From Nocardia amamiensis (GTDB lineage: Bacteria > Actinomycetota > Actinomycetes > Mycobacteriales > Mycobacteriaceae): a stretch of DNA of 64,000 nt. The notes under the pieces were generated by a model. It saw only the letters and a list, made by a program, of their open reading frames with translations, made no database searches and was not told the DNA's origin. A program made the translations under genes and the position numbers. The stretch lies in NCBI RefSeq assembly GCF_015477605.1, contig NZ_JADLQX010000016.1:142116-206115 (forward strand). Direction: 5' to 3'. This document shows, piece after piece, positions 23,283-32,189 of the stretch; the first letter of the stretch is position 1, and the number at the start of each line of letters is the position of its first letter.

Positions 23283-26093
23283 TCAGTCCGCGTACGCCTC
23301 CAGGGGCGGGCATGAGCACACCAAGTTCCGGTCGCCATACGCACCGTCGATCCGGCGCACCGGAGGCCACACCTTCGCCCTGGCATGTCCGAGGCCGCGC
23401 GGATACACCGCGACCTCCCGGCTGTAGGGGTGCTCCCACTCCCCTACCAGCGACGCCGCGGTGTGCGGCGCGCCGCGCAGCGGGTTGTCGGTCACCGGCC
23501 AAACACCTGCGGCGACCTGGTCGATCTCGCCGCGAATGGCGATCATCGCCTCGATGAAGTCGTCCAGCTCGGCGAGGTTTTCGCTCTCGGTGGGCTCCAC
23601 CATCAGCGTGCCCGCCACCGGGAAGCTCATGGTCGGCGCGTGGAATCCGTAATCCGCGAGACGCTTGGCCACATCGTCGACGGTGACGCCGGTCTGCTTG
23701 GTGATCTCGCGCAGGTCCAGGATGCACTCGTGCGCCACCATGCCGTGCTCGCCGGTGTACAGCACCGGGAAGTACTCGTCGAGTCGCCGGGCGATGTAGT
23801 TCGCCGACGCGATCGCCGACAGCGTGGCCCTGCGCAGCCCATCGGCGCCCATCATGCGGATGTAGGCCCAGGTGATCGGCAGGATCGACGCCGAGCCGTA
23901 CTTCGCCGCTGACACGGCGTGCGACCCCGCTTCCAGCGGATCGCCGGGCAAGTAGCGCGCCAAGTGCGCACGGACCGCGACCGGGCCGACACCGGGACCG
24001 CCGCCGCCGTGCGGGATGCAGAACGTCTTGTGCAGGTTCAGGTGACTCACATCGCCGCCGAACCGGCCGGGCCTGGCCAGACCCACCAGAGCATTGAGGT
24101 TGGCGCCGTCGACGTACACCTGGCCGCCCGCGTCGTGCACCAGCGCGCACAATTCGGCGACCTCGTGCTCGTACACGCCGTGCGTGGACGGGTAGGTGAT
24201 CATGATGCACGCCAGCCGGTCGGCGTGGTCGGCGATCTTGGCGCGCAGGTCGTCCAGGTCGACGTCCCCGTTGTCGCGGCACTTCACCACTTCCACGCGC
24301 AGCCCGGCCATGGCCGCCGACGCCGCGTTGGTGCCGTGCGCGCTGGACGGGATGAGACAGGTGTCGCGATGGGTGTCGCCGCGGTCGAGATGGTAGCGGC
24401 GAATGGCCAGCAGCCCGGCGTACTCGCCTTGGCTGCCCGCGTTGGGCTGCAGGCTCACCGAGTCGTAGCCGGTGATGTCCGAGAGCCAGCGTTCCAGGTC
24501 CGCGATCACCCGCAGCAGACCGGGTGCGTCCTCCACCGGGGCGTATGGGTGCACGCGGGCGAAGCCCGGCCAGGTGATGGCTTCCATCTCCGCGGTGGCG
24601 TTGAGCTTCATGGTGCAGGAGCCGAGCGGAATCATGCTGCGGTCCAGCGCGATGTCCTTGTCGGCCAGCGAGCGCAGATAGCGCAGCATGGCCGTCTCGG
24701 TGTGGTATTTCGTGAACGCGGGATGGGTCAGGTACTCCGAGGTGCGGTTCTCGATCGCGGCGACCGGCGCGGGCGCTCCCGGCTCGGAAGACATCGCGGT
24801 GCCGAAGGATTCCAGCACAGCCGCGACATGCGCGCCGGTCGTCGCCTCGTCGCACGCGATGCCGACGTGGTCGGCGTCGACCAGGCGCAAGTTGATCCCG
24901 CGCGACTTCGCTTTCGCCACAACGGCTTCCGCACCGCCGGGCACGTACGCGAGCACCGTGTCGAAGAAGCTGTCGTGCACGACCGCTCCGTCCAGCCCGC
25001 GCGCGATCGCAGCGGCGTGCCCGTGCACCCGGCGCGCGATGGCGCGCAGGCCGTCGGCGCCGTGGTACGCGGCGTACATCGCGGCGACGATGGCCAGCAG
25101 CACCTGCGCGGTACAGATGTTGGAGGTCGCCTTCTCCCGGCGAATGTGCTGCTCACGCGTCTGCAGCGCGAGCCGGTAGGCGATGTCGCCGTCGGCGTCC
25201 ACCGAGACGCCGACCAGGCGGCCGGGCAGCTGGCGGGCCTGCGCCTGGCGCACGGCGAGGTATCCGGCGTGCGGGCCGCCGAAACCGAGCGGGACACCGA
25301 AGCGCTGGGTGGTGCCGAAGCACACGTCGGCGCCCTGCTCACCCGGTGGCGTGATGAGCGCCATCGCCAGCAGGTCGGCGCCGATCGCGACGAGCGCGCC
25401 ACGCTCGTGGGCCGCGCTGACGACGCCCGTCCAGTCCACGATGCGACCGGAGGCCCCTGGCGTCTGCGCCAGCACGCCGAAGAACTCGCCGTCGGGCAGC
25501 ACGCCGGTGGACAGGTCGGCTTCGACGATCTCCAAGCCGAGCGGCTCGGCCCTGGTGTAAAGCACTGTCCTGGTCTGCGGGAAGAGATCGGTGTCGATGA
25601 GCAGCCGCGCGGACTTCGCTTTGCTCGCGCGACGCAGCAGCGTCATCGCCTCGGCGGCGGCGGTCGCCTCGTCCAGCATGGAGGCGTTGGCGACGTCCAT
25701 GCCGGTCAGCTCCGACACCATGGTCTGGAAATTGAGCAGCGCCTCGAGTCTGCCCTGGCTGATCTCGGGCTGGTAGGGGGTGTAAGCGGTGTACCAGGCC
25801 GGATTCTCCAGCAGATTGCGCACCAGCACCGGCGGGGTGAGCGTGTCGTAGTACCCGAGGCCGATCATCGAGGTGGCCACGGTGTTGCTCGTCGCGAGTT
25901 CCGCGAGTTCGGCGAGCACTTCGTGCTCCGTGGCCGCCGAGGGCAGTCCGGTCAGTCCGGCACCGTCCAGGATGCTGGCGGGCAGTGCCCTCGCCGCCAA
26001 CTCGTCGAGCGACGGCACGCCGACGACATCCAGGATCCGGGCCAGTTCCTCCCGGTCGGGTCCGATATGGCGGTCGGCGAATGAGCGAGTCAC
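23283..26093 (-). CDS. gcvP: Glycine dehydrogenase (decarboxylating), P protein of the glycine cleavage system
   Basis: A 936-residue fused-type P protein; it decarboxylates glycine with pyridoxal phosphate and passes the aminomethyl group to lipoyl-GcvH. The front half begins SFADRHIGPDREELARIL and has the tail YTPYQPEISQGRLEALLNFQ; the back half has MIPLGSCTMKLNATAEMEAI, SLQPNAGSQGEYAGL, YVDGANLNALVGL and the PLP-lysine loop HLNLHKTFCIPHGGGG near residue 690. GTG 26093 (VTRSFADRHIG) is chosen since GGGAG stands upstream and the riboswitch ends before it. It is controlled by a tandem glycine riboswitch; the partner gcvH is at 30932. Confidence 0.97.
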   Translation of the reverse strand: MTRSFADRHIGPDREELARILDVVGVPSLDELAARALPASILDGAGLTGLPSAATEHEVLAELAELATSNTVATSMIGLGYYDTLTPPVLVRNLLENPAWYTAYTPYQPEISQGRLEALLNFQTMVSELTGMDVANASMLDEATAAAEAMTLLRRASKAKSARLLIDTDLFPQTRTVLYTRAEPLGLEIVEADLSTGVLPDGEFFGVLAQTPGASGRIVDWTGVVSAAHERGALVAIGADLLAMALITPPGEQGADVCFGTTQRFGVPLGFGGPHAGYLAVRQAQARQLPGRLVGVSVDADGDIAYRLALQTREQHIRREKATSNICTAQVLLAIVAAMYAAYHGADGLRAIARRVHGHAAAIARGLDGAVVHDSFFDTVLAYVPGGAEAVVAKAKSRGINLRLVDADHVGIACDEATTGAHVAAVLESFGTAMSSEPGAPAPVAAIENRTSEYLTHPAFTKYHTETAMLRYLRSLADKDIALDRSMIPLGSCTMKLNATAEMEAITWPGFARVHPYAPVEDAPGLLRVIADLERWLSDITGYDSVSLQPNAGSQGEYAGLLAIRRYHLDRGDTHRDTCLIPSSAHGTNAASAAMAGLRVEVVKCRDNGDVDLDDLRAKIADHADRLACIMITYPSTHGVYEHEVAELCALVHDAGGQVYVDGANLNALVGLARPGRFGGDVSHLNLHKTFCIPHGGGGPGVGPVAVRAHLARYLPGDPLEAGSHAVSAAKYGSASILPITWAYIRMMGADGLRRATLSAIASANYIARRLDEYFPVLYTGEHGMVAHECILDLREITKQTGVTVDDVAKRLADYGFHAPTMSFPVAGTLMVEPTESENLAELDDFIEAMIAIRGEIDQVAAGVWPVTDNPLRGAPHTAASLVGEWEHPYSREVAVYPRGLGHARAKVWPPVRRIDGAYGDRNLVCSCPPLEAYAD

Positions 26094-26142
26094 AACAGCT
26101 CCCAAGGTCGGGTCGGGTCGACCGCGCGGTCGACGGGTACCG

Positions 26143-26342
26143 GCCCTCCCCCTCTGTCGTGGCGCCTGAGAGATTCGGGTGGCGCGACCGATGGCCGACA
26201 CCCTTTCCCCATGGGCGGGCGGCTCGAAGCCACCGCTTTCCAGAGGCGCCGAAGCCCGTACGGTCCCTGTTGCCTGAGAGATTGACGGGGAGGTGCTGCT
26301 CCTTCGGCGCCCGGACTCGTTTCGAGACCGGGACTCTCCCGC
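26143..26342 (-). promoter_or_regulatory. Tandem glycine riboswitch in the gcvP leader
   Basis: Read on the minus strand, the first aptamer has GCCGAAGGAGCAGC and CAATCTCTCAGGCAAC; the second has GGGCTTCGGCGCCTCTGG and GAATCTCTCAGGCGCCAC. The repeated CUCUCAGG with G-rich partners is the hallmark of the glycine (gcvT-type) riboswitch. A TAGACT -10 hexamer at 26362-26367 lies about 20 bases upstream of the first aptamer. The leader ends about 50 bases before gcvP. High glycine is expected to turn gcvP on (family knowledge). Confidence 0.92.
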
Positions 26343-26604
26343 ACGGCGGCGACGCACCGTCAGTCTATGCCGACGCCGCGCCGGATCGCGCCGGCGCACC
26401 CACACGGGCCATGTCGTTCTCGTCACTCGGGAGCCGGCGCACATCTGCTGCCACCGTTGCCGTCCAGGCGCCCACTGGGCTCAAACTCCCGCTTTCGAGC
26501 GCAGCGAGATCGAGCATCCCTGTTCGCGGCCCGGCTCGCGCCTGAGTGGCCGACGCGTCCGCGGCGAAGTCGCAAGCGGCGGTCGCTCAGGCGATTGAAC
26601 ACCG

Positions 26605-27960
26605 TCAGATCGCCAGGCCGTCTCGCAACCTCGTCGCCGCGAGCAGGATCGACTCCGCCTGGATCCGCACCAGGCGCTCCAGCGGCACCGCGACGCCCGG
26701 CGCGTTCTGCTCGACGTCGATGCACCACTGGTCGAACACCGCGGCGAACCGGTCGCGTTCGACGGCCAGCGCGGGCGCGGCGCTGCGGCGGTGTTCGTCG
26801 TCGAGCAGCCGCAGCAGCATGCCGCCCAACCGCAGGCGCAGCATCGCGGTCCAGTCGTACTGCTCGACGAAGATCTCGCCCCTGGTCGCGATCCGATCCC
26901 GTTCCAGCACAGCCTGTTTGCTCACCGCCAAGCTGGGCAGTCCGGCGACCAACGCGCGCACCGACCGCTCGAACGGGCTGCGGCCGCTCAATTGGCCGTC
27001 CACTCGCGCGAGCGCTTCGGCGGCGACCCGGGCCATGGCCCGGTAGTCCGCCGCGGTGGCGTCGAGCAGGTCACCGAGCACACGGTCGCCCGCCGATCCG
27101 TCGCCGATTCGCTCGTCGACCCAGAGCGGCAGCTCGCAGACCAGAATCGCCGTGCCGTAGCGCGCCGTGTAGTCCCGGCAGCCGCCCCCGCCCAGCGCCG
27201 CGACCGCGTCGAGGCCCTTCGCCGCGAGCAGGTCGGCCATCGCGCCGAACAACGGCAGCTCGAAGACGCCCGGCGCCAGCGTCCGTGCGCCCGGCGCATC
27301 CGGTTCGCCGCGGTAGATCGGGACATCCGCCGCCGAGAGCCGATCGGTGAGCGCCGACCAGTACTCGGCATCGCCGCCGCAGGTGTAGAAGAACCCGCCC
27401 CCGAACTCTGCGTTGTGCAGCGACGCGATCAACGCGGGCCGGGTGCGGTCGATCAACGCCATCATGGCCTTCGTCTCCGGCAGCGGCACGCCGACGGAGC
27501 GGCCGCGCCACACGGTCGGAAAGCACCATTCCGGCTGTTCGGCCGCGGGCGGGCGGTAGAAGCCGCGCGCAACGCCGGTCCTGGTGTGCGGCCCGGCGAA
27601 CCACCCTTCGTTCAGCCGGGTTCCGTCCGGGTCGACACAGAGCACGAAATGCCAGGTGGCGCCCACGGTCGCGGTGTCGTCGGCGGCCATCCTGCCGAGC
27701 AGATGGCGGATCGTGGCCATGCCGATGGGCTCGTTCGGGTGCGGATTGCCCAGCACGAGGATGTGCCGAGCCCCTGACCCGACCTGTACCTCGCGAATCG
27801 GGTCACCGCCGCGTGACCGCCCGAGTTCGGTGATCGACACCCGCTGCGGATGATCGGCGGCGAGCAGGTCGGCGAATCCGTTCAGCTCATCGACGGTCGG
27901 GAACGCCGCGAGGTGCCCGATCGGCCCGACGATCCCGGTGATGTCATCGGCTCCCTGCAC
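26605..27960 (-). CDS. M14-type zinc carboxypeptidase-like protein
   Basis: A 451-residue protein. The zinc site HxxE is visible in LVLGNPHPNEPIGMATIRHL, with SLHNAEFGGGFFYTCGGDA as the likely third-ligand region. No signal peptide is seen, so it is probably cytoplasmic. Family members cleave C-terminal residues or related amide bonds; the substrate here is unknown. GTG 27960 follows GAGGGGGGC. The MerR gene starts upstream on the same strand and ends 43 bases before it, so they may share a transcript. Confidence 0.85.
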   Translation of the reverse strand: MQGADDITGIVGPIGHLAAFPTVDELNGFADLLAADHPQRVSITELGRSRGGDPIREVQVGSGARHILVLGNPHPNEPIGMATIRHLLGRMAADDTATVGATWHFVLCVDPDGTRLNEGWFAGPHTRTGVARGFYRPPAAEQPEWCFPTVWRGRSVGVPLPETKAMMALIDRTRPALIASLHNAEFGGGFFYTCGGDAEYWSALTDRLSAADVPIYRGEPDAPGARTLAPGVFELPLFGAMADLLAAKGLDAVAALGGGGCRDYTARYGTAILVCELPLWVDERIGDGSAGDRVLGDLLDATAADYRAMARVAAEALARVDGQLSGRSPFERSVRALVAGLPSLAVSKQAVLERDRIATRGEIFVEQYDWTAMLRLRLGGMLLRLLDDEHRRSAAPALAVERDRFAAVFDQWCIDVEQNAPGVAVPLERLVRIQAESILLAATRLRDGLAI

Positions 27961-28003
27961 GGCGCCCCCCTCCTCGCTGCCGCCGCGGCCTTGGGCGCGG
28001 GGT

Positions 28004-28561
28004 CTAACCCGTCTTGCGGTTCATCCGCGCCTTGCGGCGGAAGGACAACTCGTCTTCGGGTCGTTCGGTGACCGTCGACGCGCGTTCCGCGGGGAAATTC
28101 GCGATGGCGCCGGTCAGTTCACGCATCGCGCCGCTGACGGCGATGCCGAAGACGCCCTGCCCACCCTGCAGTAAATCGACGACTTCCTCGGCCGAGGTGC
28201 ACTCGTAGACCGACGTGCCGTCGGAGAAGAGGGTGATCCCCGCCAGGTCCTGCACACCGCGGCTGCGCAGATGATCGACCGCGATGCGGATGTTCTGCAA
28301 CGAGATGCCCGCGTCGAGCAGCCGCTTGACGATCTTGAGGACCAGGATGTCCTTGAACGAGTACAGCCGCTGGCTCCCCGAACCCGCCGCGCCTCGGATG
28401 GAGGGCACCACCAGACCGGTGCGCGCCCAGTAGTCGAGCTGCCGGTAGGTGATCCCGGCCACCTGGCACGCGCTGGGGACGCGATAGCCGACCAGGTCGT
28501 CAGGTACCGAGTCGTCCGGGAACAGGCCTGGCTGTACCACATCCTGCGATTGCTCTGCCAC
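28004..28561 (-). CDS. MerR-family regulator, Rv1830-like
   Basis: A 185-residue MerR-type protein: YRVPSACQVAGITYRQLDYW, ARTGLVVPSIRGAAGSGSQR, LYSFKDILVLKIVKRLLDAG, then a helical C-terminal part with VYECTSAEEVVDLLQGGQGV and a basic tail. It corresponds in sequence style and gene order to M. tuberculosis Rv1830, a regulator linked to cell division control in mycobacteria (knowledge of the ortholog; not shown here). GTG 28561 follows AAGGGAG. The region stays in the order gcvH, garA, MerR, DUF151, MerR. Confidence 0.93.
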   Translation of the reverse strand: MAEQSQDVVQPGLFPDDSVPDDLVGYRVPSACQVAGITYRQLDYWARTGLVVPSIRGAAGSGSQRLYSFKDILVLKIVKRLLDAGISLQNIRIAVDHLRSRGVQDLAGITLFSDGTSVYECTSAEEVVDLLQGGQGVFGIAVSGAMRELTGAIANFPAERASTVTERPEDELSFRRKARMNRKTG

Positions 28562-28747
28562 TGACCACTCCCTTGCTTCGCCGACGCATTCCCAGCCTCA
28601 TCGATGACCCGGCTCCGTAGCCGACCGAACCGGTGCGGATTCGGCCGAAACGGACGTGGCCCAACTGTCGAGATTACTCCCCTGATTGTCCAGGGAGCGG
28701 CGTCGTCGAACCAAACGCGACGCGCGGTAAAACTCTCGACCTCTACT

Positions 28748-29221
28748 TCAGCTGTCGGTGGCCTTGAAGTCGTCCGGAGACACCGATTCGAGGAACTCCT
28801 TGAACTTCTCGACCTCGTCCTCGCGCTCGTCCGGCATAACCAGTCCGGCTTCCTCGAGGACGGACTCTTCAGCGTGGATCGGGCAACCCACCCGCAAGGC
28901 GATCGCAACCGAGTCCGACGGCCGCGCCGAGATCCGCAGATCGTTCTCGAAGACCAAGTCCGCGTAGAAGGTGCCCTCCTGCAGATCCACGATCCTGACC
29001 TCCTTGAGGGTGTGCCCCAGCTCGGTGATCAGGACCTTGATCAGATCGTGGGTCAGCGGGCGGATCGGGGTCACCCCCTCCTGCTCGAGCACGATCGCGG
29101 TCGCTTCCGCCTGTCCGATCCAGATCGGCAGGTATCGGTCGCCCGCCACCTCACGGAGCAACAGCACGGGCTGGTTCTGTGGCTGCTCGACACGGATGCC
29201 GATCACGCGCATTTCGCTCAT
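28748..29221 (-). CDS. DUF151 (bifunctional nuclease-like) protein, Rv1829-like
   Basis: A 157-residue protein with the DUF151 core: MRVIGIRVEQPQNQPVLLLR, YLPIWIGQAEATAIVLEQEG, PLTHDLIKVLITELGHTL, ADLVFENDLRISARPSDSVA. Homologs in plants and bacteria have been described as nucleases, but in this gene block the role is not known. ATG 29221 is chosen for GGGAGG upstream and because the family starts here; the frame stays open for 27 more codons. It stands between the two MerR genes as in M. tuberculosis. Confidence 0.93.
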   Translation of the reverse strand: MSEMRVIGIRVEQPQNQPVLLLREVAGDRYLPIWIGQAEATAIVLEQEGVTPIRPLTHDLIKVLITELGHTLKEVRIVDLQEGTFYADLVFENDLRISARPSDSVAIALRVGCPIHAEESVLEEAGLVMPDEREDEVEKFKEFLESVSPDDFKATDS

Positions 29222-29379
29222 CGCACTGCCTCCCATACTCGCCGCCGGCCCGGCATGACCGCTGCAGAGCTCGCCGTACCACGAGTCTAGGCGAACCGGC
29301 ACCGGTCCAGCGATCCGTCTACACAGCCGAAATCAGCGTGTTGGGTCGGCGAAACCCCGAGACCTGAGCCACCGAGGGG

Positions 29380-30216
29380 TCAACCACCCAGCGAACTCCG
29401 GACCGAGGACTTGACCAGACAAGTGTGCAATGTGAGCGACAGCGCGGCGAGTTCGCGCACCGTCTCCTCCGCGCGAGCGCGCGCGTCCGCGTCGCGGCTC
29501 TTCGCGATCGGGGCGGCGATCTGCGCCACGAGCGCGGCCTCCCGGTCGGCCGCGAGCTTGAACGCCCGCAAATGGCGCGCCTCCAAACCGAATTCGGCCA
29601 TCGCGCGGGCCGTCTTGGCCAGCGTCACCGCGTCGGCGTCGAAGTACCCCGCCGGGCCGGGCGTGATCAGGTTGGCCCGGATCAGGTCGCCGAGGAAATT
29701 GTCATCGATCCCGGCCTGGTCGAGCAGATCAGCCCGGGTGACCCGGATTTCGTGGTCGAAACGCAGATCGTCCGGCGAGATCCCGTTCGGCACCACGCCC
29801 AGCCGCCGGGGCGCCGGGGCCGGGCGCGCTCCGCGGTCGGAATCCCGCGACGGCTGCTCGCCGTCCGGCGAGACGTGCCCGGACTCCGCCTCCCCGGTCC
29901 GCACGGAGTGCGCTCGGGCGCGGGCTTCCCGCACACCGAGCGTCGCCGCACCGCTGTCGATTGCCTCGAGCTGTTCCTTGATCACCTTCAACGGCAGATA
30001 CTGGTCGCGTTGCGCGGTCAGCACGAACCGGAGCCGTTCGACATCCGCGACGGAGAATCTGCGGTAGCCCGAAGGCGTCCGCTCCGGCCGGATCAGCCCC
30101 TCCGCTTCCAGGAAGCGGATCTTGGAGATGGTGACGTCGGGAAAGTCGGGGCGCAGCAGGTCGAGCACGGAGCCGATCGACATCCCTCCGCGTGCCCACT
30201 GCGCCGCACCGGTCAC
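29380..30216 (-). CDS. MerR-family regulator, Rv1828-like
   Basis: From GTG 30216 it encodes 278 residues. The MerR winged helix is clear: MSIGSVLDLLRPDFPDVTIS, KIRFLEAEGLIRPERTPSGY, RRFSVADVERLRFVLTAQRD. A variable linker rich in Arg, Ser and Pro follows, then a C-terminal helical domain (DLLDQAGIDDNFLGDLIRAN, GLEARHLRAFKLAADREAAL). The start is uncertain: a 22-codon ORF lies between garA and this GTG and overlaps both (see 30213-30281), and an ATG at 30183 is possible. It is the ortholog of Rv1828 by order and sequence. Confidence 0.92.
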   Translation of the reverse strand: MTGAAQWARGGMSIGSVLDLLRPDFPDVTISKIRFLEAEGLIRPERTPSGYRRFSVADVERLRFVLTAQRDQYLPLKVIKEQLEAIDSGAATLGVREARARAHSVRTGEAESGHVSPDGEQPSRDSDRGARPAPAPRRLGVVPNGISPDDLRFDHEIRVTRADLLDQAGIDDNFLGDLIRANLITPGPAGYFDADAVTLAKTARAMAEFGLEARHLRAFKLAADREAALVAQIAAPIAKSRDADARARAEETVRELAALSLTLHTCLVKSSVRSSLGG

Positions 30217-30281
30217 CGCGCCAGGTCTTTCATGACCCCGAGCCCTTCCTGAGGTGTGAGACCCAGCGTCGGCGCTGTCAT
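30213..30281 (-). CDS. 22-residue ORF bridging garA and the MerR gene (leader or frameshifted start)
   Basis: ATG 30281 overlaps the garA stop (ATGA) and is preceded by GGGGAG; the ORF MTAPTLGLTPQEGLGVMKDL then AR ends in TGA at 30213, which overlaps the GTG of the MerR gene (GTGA). Either it is a translated coupling leader, or it is the original start of the MerR protein and one or two bases have been lost or gained. I cannot tell which from this sequence alone. Confidence 0.5.
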   Translation of the reverse strand: MTAPTLGLTPQEGLGVMKDLAR

Positions 30282-30763
30282 AGACTCCCCGCACCCGCCG
30301 ACGAGTCGGTCACCTGGGCGCGCGGTCCGGTGAGGAATACCAGCCGGAACTTGCCGATCTGCACCTCGTCGCCGTTCTGCAGCTCGGAGGAGTCCACCGG
30401 CTCCCGGTTCACATATGTCCCGTTCAGGCTGCCCACATCGACGACCTGGAACGACTCGTCGTCCTGACGGAACTCGGCGTGCCGACGGCTGACGGTGACG
30501 TCATCGAGAAAGATGTCACTGTCGGGGTGACGACCCGCCGACGTGGTCGGCTGATCCAACAAGAACCGCGAGCCCGCGTTCGGACCCCGTTTGACGACCA
30601 GGAGGGCAGCACCGACCGGCAGACCCTCGACCCCTTGGACCGGCTGCTCGCCGGTCACCTCTCCGGCGCGCGACGCGTCGACCTCGTTCAGGAAATCCGC
30701 GCGGAAGACCGACGTCGTCTCGGCCGCGGTCTCCCCGTAACCCGGGTCTTTGTTCTCGCTCAC
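30278..30763 (-). CDS. garA: GarA, FHA-domain regulator of glutamate and TCA metabolism
   Basis: A 161-residue protein. The N-terminal phospho-site is ETTSVFRADF with Thr16/Thr17, as in GarA/OdhI. The FHA domain has GRHPDSDIFLDD (Arg78), VSRRHAEF (Ser92, His95) and SLNGTYVNREP (Asn114). In its unphosphorylated form GarA inhibits 2-oxoglutarate dehydrogenase and glutamate dehydrogenase and activates glutamate synthase; phosphorylation by PknB/PknG turns it off (family knowledge). GTG 30763 follows GGAGGAGAG. It lies 168 bases after gcvH in the same direction. Confidence 0.97.
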   Translation of the reverse strand: MSENKDPGYGETAAETTSVFRADFLNEVDASRAGEVTGEQPVQGVEGLPVGAALLVVKRGPNAGSRFLLDQPTTSAGRHPDSDIFLDDVTVSRRHAEFRQDDESFQVVDVGSLNGTYVNREPVDSSELQNGDEVQIGKFRLVFLTGPRAQVTDSSAGAGSL

Positions 30764-30931
30764 CGTTTCTCTCCTCCTCGAACCTGATTATCCATGCAAG
30801 CAGGTGATACCACTGGCACCACGACCTGCCGTCGAGTCCCTAGATCCCCGGCACAGCCGCCGGGTGCATCTGTTGGCATTGACCGTACCCTGCCGGGCCG
30901 CACCCGTGCAGGTAGAACTGGGAAGGCTGCT

Positions 30932-31330
30932 TCAGCCCCCGATAACTCCTTGATAACCTGCGGCATCCAGCAGTTCACCGAGCGTCACGTCGAGGCCGGC
31001 GGCATCGCTCACCTCCAGCTCGAACAGCCATCCCTCACCGTAGGGATCGGTGTTCAATGTCTCCGGCGCCGAGTTCAGCTTGTCGTTCACCGCAACGACT
31101 TTCGCGCTCAACGGCGCGTAGATGTCGGACACGCTCTTGGTCGACTCCACCTCCGCGATGCTTTCCGCGGCGGACACGTCCGCGTCCGCTTCGGGCAGCT
31201 GCACGAACACAACGTCACCGAGTTGAGACTGGGCGTAGTCGGTGATGCCCACCCGGACCCGGGTCGGGGCGATCCGGCGTACCCACTCGTGCTCCTCGGT
31301 GTAGCGCAGATCCTCGGGGGTCTGGGTCAC
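30932..31330 (-). CDS. gcvH: Glycine cleavage system H protein
   Basis: A 132-residue lipoyl carrier protein. The lipoylation site is Lys65 in SIAEVESTKSVSDIYAP; the N-terminus YTEEHEWVRRIAPTRVRVGI and YGEGWLFELEV are typical. It shuttles the aminomethyl group between GcvP, GcvT and lipoamide dehydrogenase. GTG 31330 follows AAGGACGG. It is separated from gcvP by the garA-MerR block, as in mycobacteria; gcvT is not in this window. Confidence 0.96.
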   Translation of the reverse strand: MTQTPEDLRYTEEHEWVRRIAPTRVRVGITDYAQSQLGDVVFVQLPEADADVSAAESIAEVESTKSVSDIYAPLSAKVVAVNDKLNSAPETLNTDPYGEGWLFELEVSDAAGLDVTLGELLDAAGYQGVIGG

Positions 31331-31372
31331 AGGCCGTCCTTTCGTTCGAACGTTGCACGCAAACTCTATCGG

Positions 31373-32032
31373 CTAGGCCGCCCGATGCCCTACAGCCGGT
31401 ATCGCTCTTGCGACGGCGATCGCTTTGCCGGTATAGAGCACGCCGGTCCATAGGTAGACCGCTGTGCCCCAGATCAGCAAGGCCCCGCCGAAGGCCCGCC
31501 CGAAACCGGCGGCCGCCCAGTCCATCTGCCCGGCCAGCAGCCAGGGCAGCGCGGACATCAGCGCGAAGGTGGCCGCCTTGCCCAGATAGATCACCTCGGG
31601 CGGGGGCAGATCGCGGCGCTTGTACACCGACAGCGTCGCGGTGAGCACGAGGTCGCGCCCGACCAGCAGCGCCGCCACCCACCACGGGATCAGGCCGCGG
31701 ATCACGAAGGCCGCCAGGGTGGTCACCAGATACAGCCGGTCGACGAACGGATCCAGCAGCGCGCCCAGCCGGGAGGACTGCTCCAGCAGCCGCGCGAGCT
31801 TGCCGTCCAGGAAGTCGGTGACGCCGCTGGCGACCAGGAGGGCGAACGCCCAGCCATCGGCCCGCTCGATCAGCAGCAACCACAGGAACAGCGGAACGCC
31901 GAGCAGGCGCAGCACGCTGAGCACGTTCGGCACGGTCAGGATGCGGTCGGCGAACACGCCTCGACCTGCCCGGTCGGCGGCACGTTCCTCCGGTTCCGCG
32001 GTGCCCGAGTCGGTTGTCACGCCCCCGTGCAT
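31373..32032 (-). CDS. pgsA2: CDP-alcohol phosphatidyltransferase (PgsA2-like)
   Basis: A 219-residue membrane enzyme with the catalytic motif DFLDGKLARLLEQSSRLGAL-LDPFVDR (DxxDGxxAR...GxxxDxxxD), which binds CDP-diacylglycerol and Mg2+. There are about five or six hydrophobic segments (VLRLLGVPLFLWLLLI; YLVTTLAAFVIRGLIPWW; ALLIWGTAVYLWTGVL). In M. tuberculosis this locus (Rv1822) is called pgsA2, a phosphatidylglycerophosphate synthase-like protein; the real product could be another phospholipid. The N-terminal 25 residues are polar and Glu/Arg-rich. The stop lies 42 bases before gcvH. Confidence 0.92.
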   Translation of the reverse strand: MHGGVTTDSGTAEPEERAADRAGRGVFADRILTVPNVLSVLRLLGVPLFLWLLLIERADGWAFALLVASGVTDFLDGKLARLLEQSSRLGALLDPFVDRLYLVTTLAAFVIRGLIPWWVAALLVGRDLVLTATLSVYKRRDLPPPEVIYLGKAATFALMSALPWLLAGQMDWAAAGFGRAFGGALLIWGTAVYLWTGVLYTGKAIAVARAIPAVGHRAA

Positions 32033-32189
32033 ACCCCACCGACCCCCACTCTCGCCATCTCCACGCGCCGATTTCTCGGATATCCGCGCAGCCGGCCGCG
32101 TGCGACGATGGTTTCCGCCACAAACGCGGTCATGACAGAATGAGTAGAAAAGTTTCTCATCGTATGGTCCGGTGAGCGAGAGGAAGCAA

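Noticed and set aside
23919..26084. Long plus-strand open frame opposite gcvP
   Set aside because: Antisense shadow with biased composition and no motif; gcvP on the other strand is certain.
32145..32158. TAGAAAAGTTTCTC upstream of choD as a KstR box
   Set aside because: It has AGAAA/TTTCT symmetry but fails the AACnnGTT core, so it is at best a weak dyad of another type.
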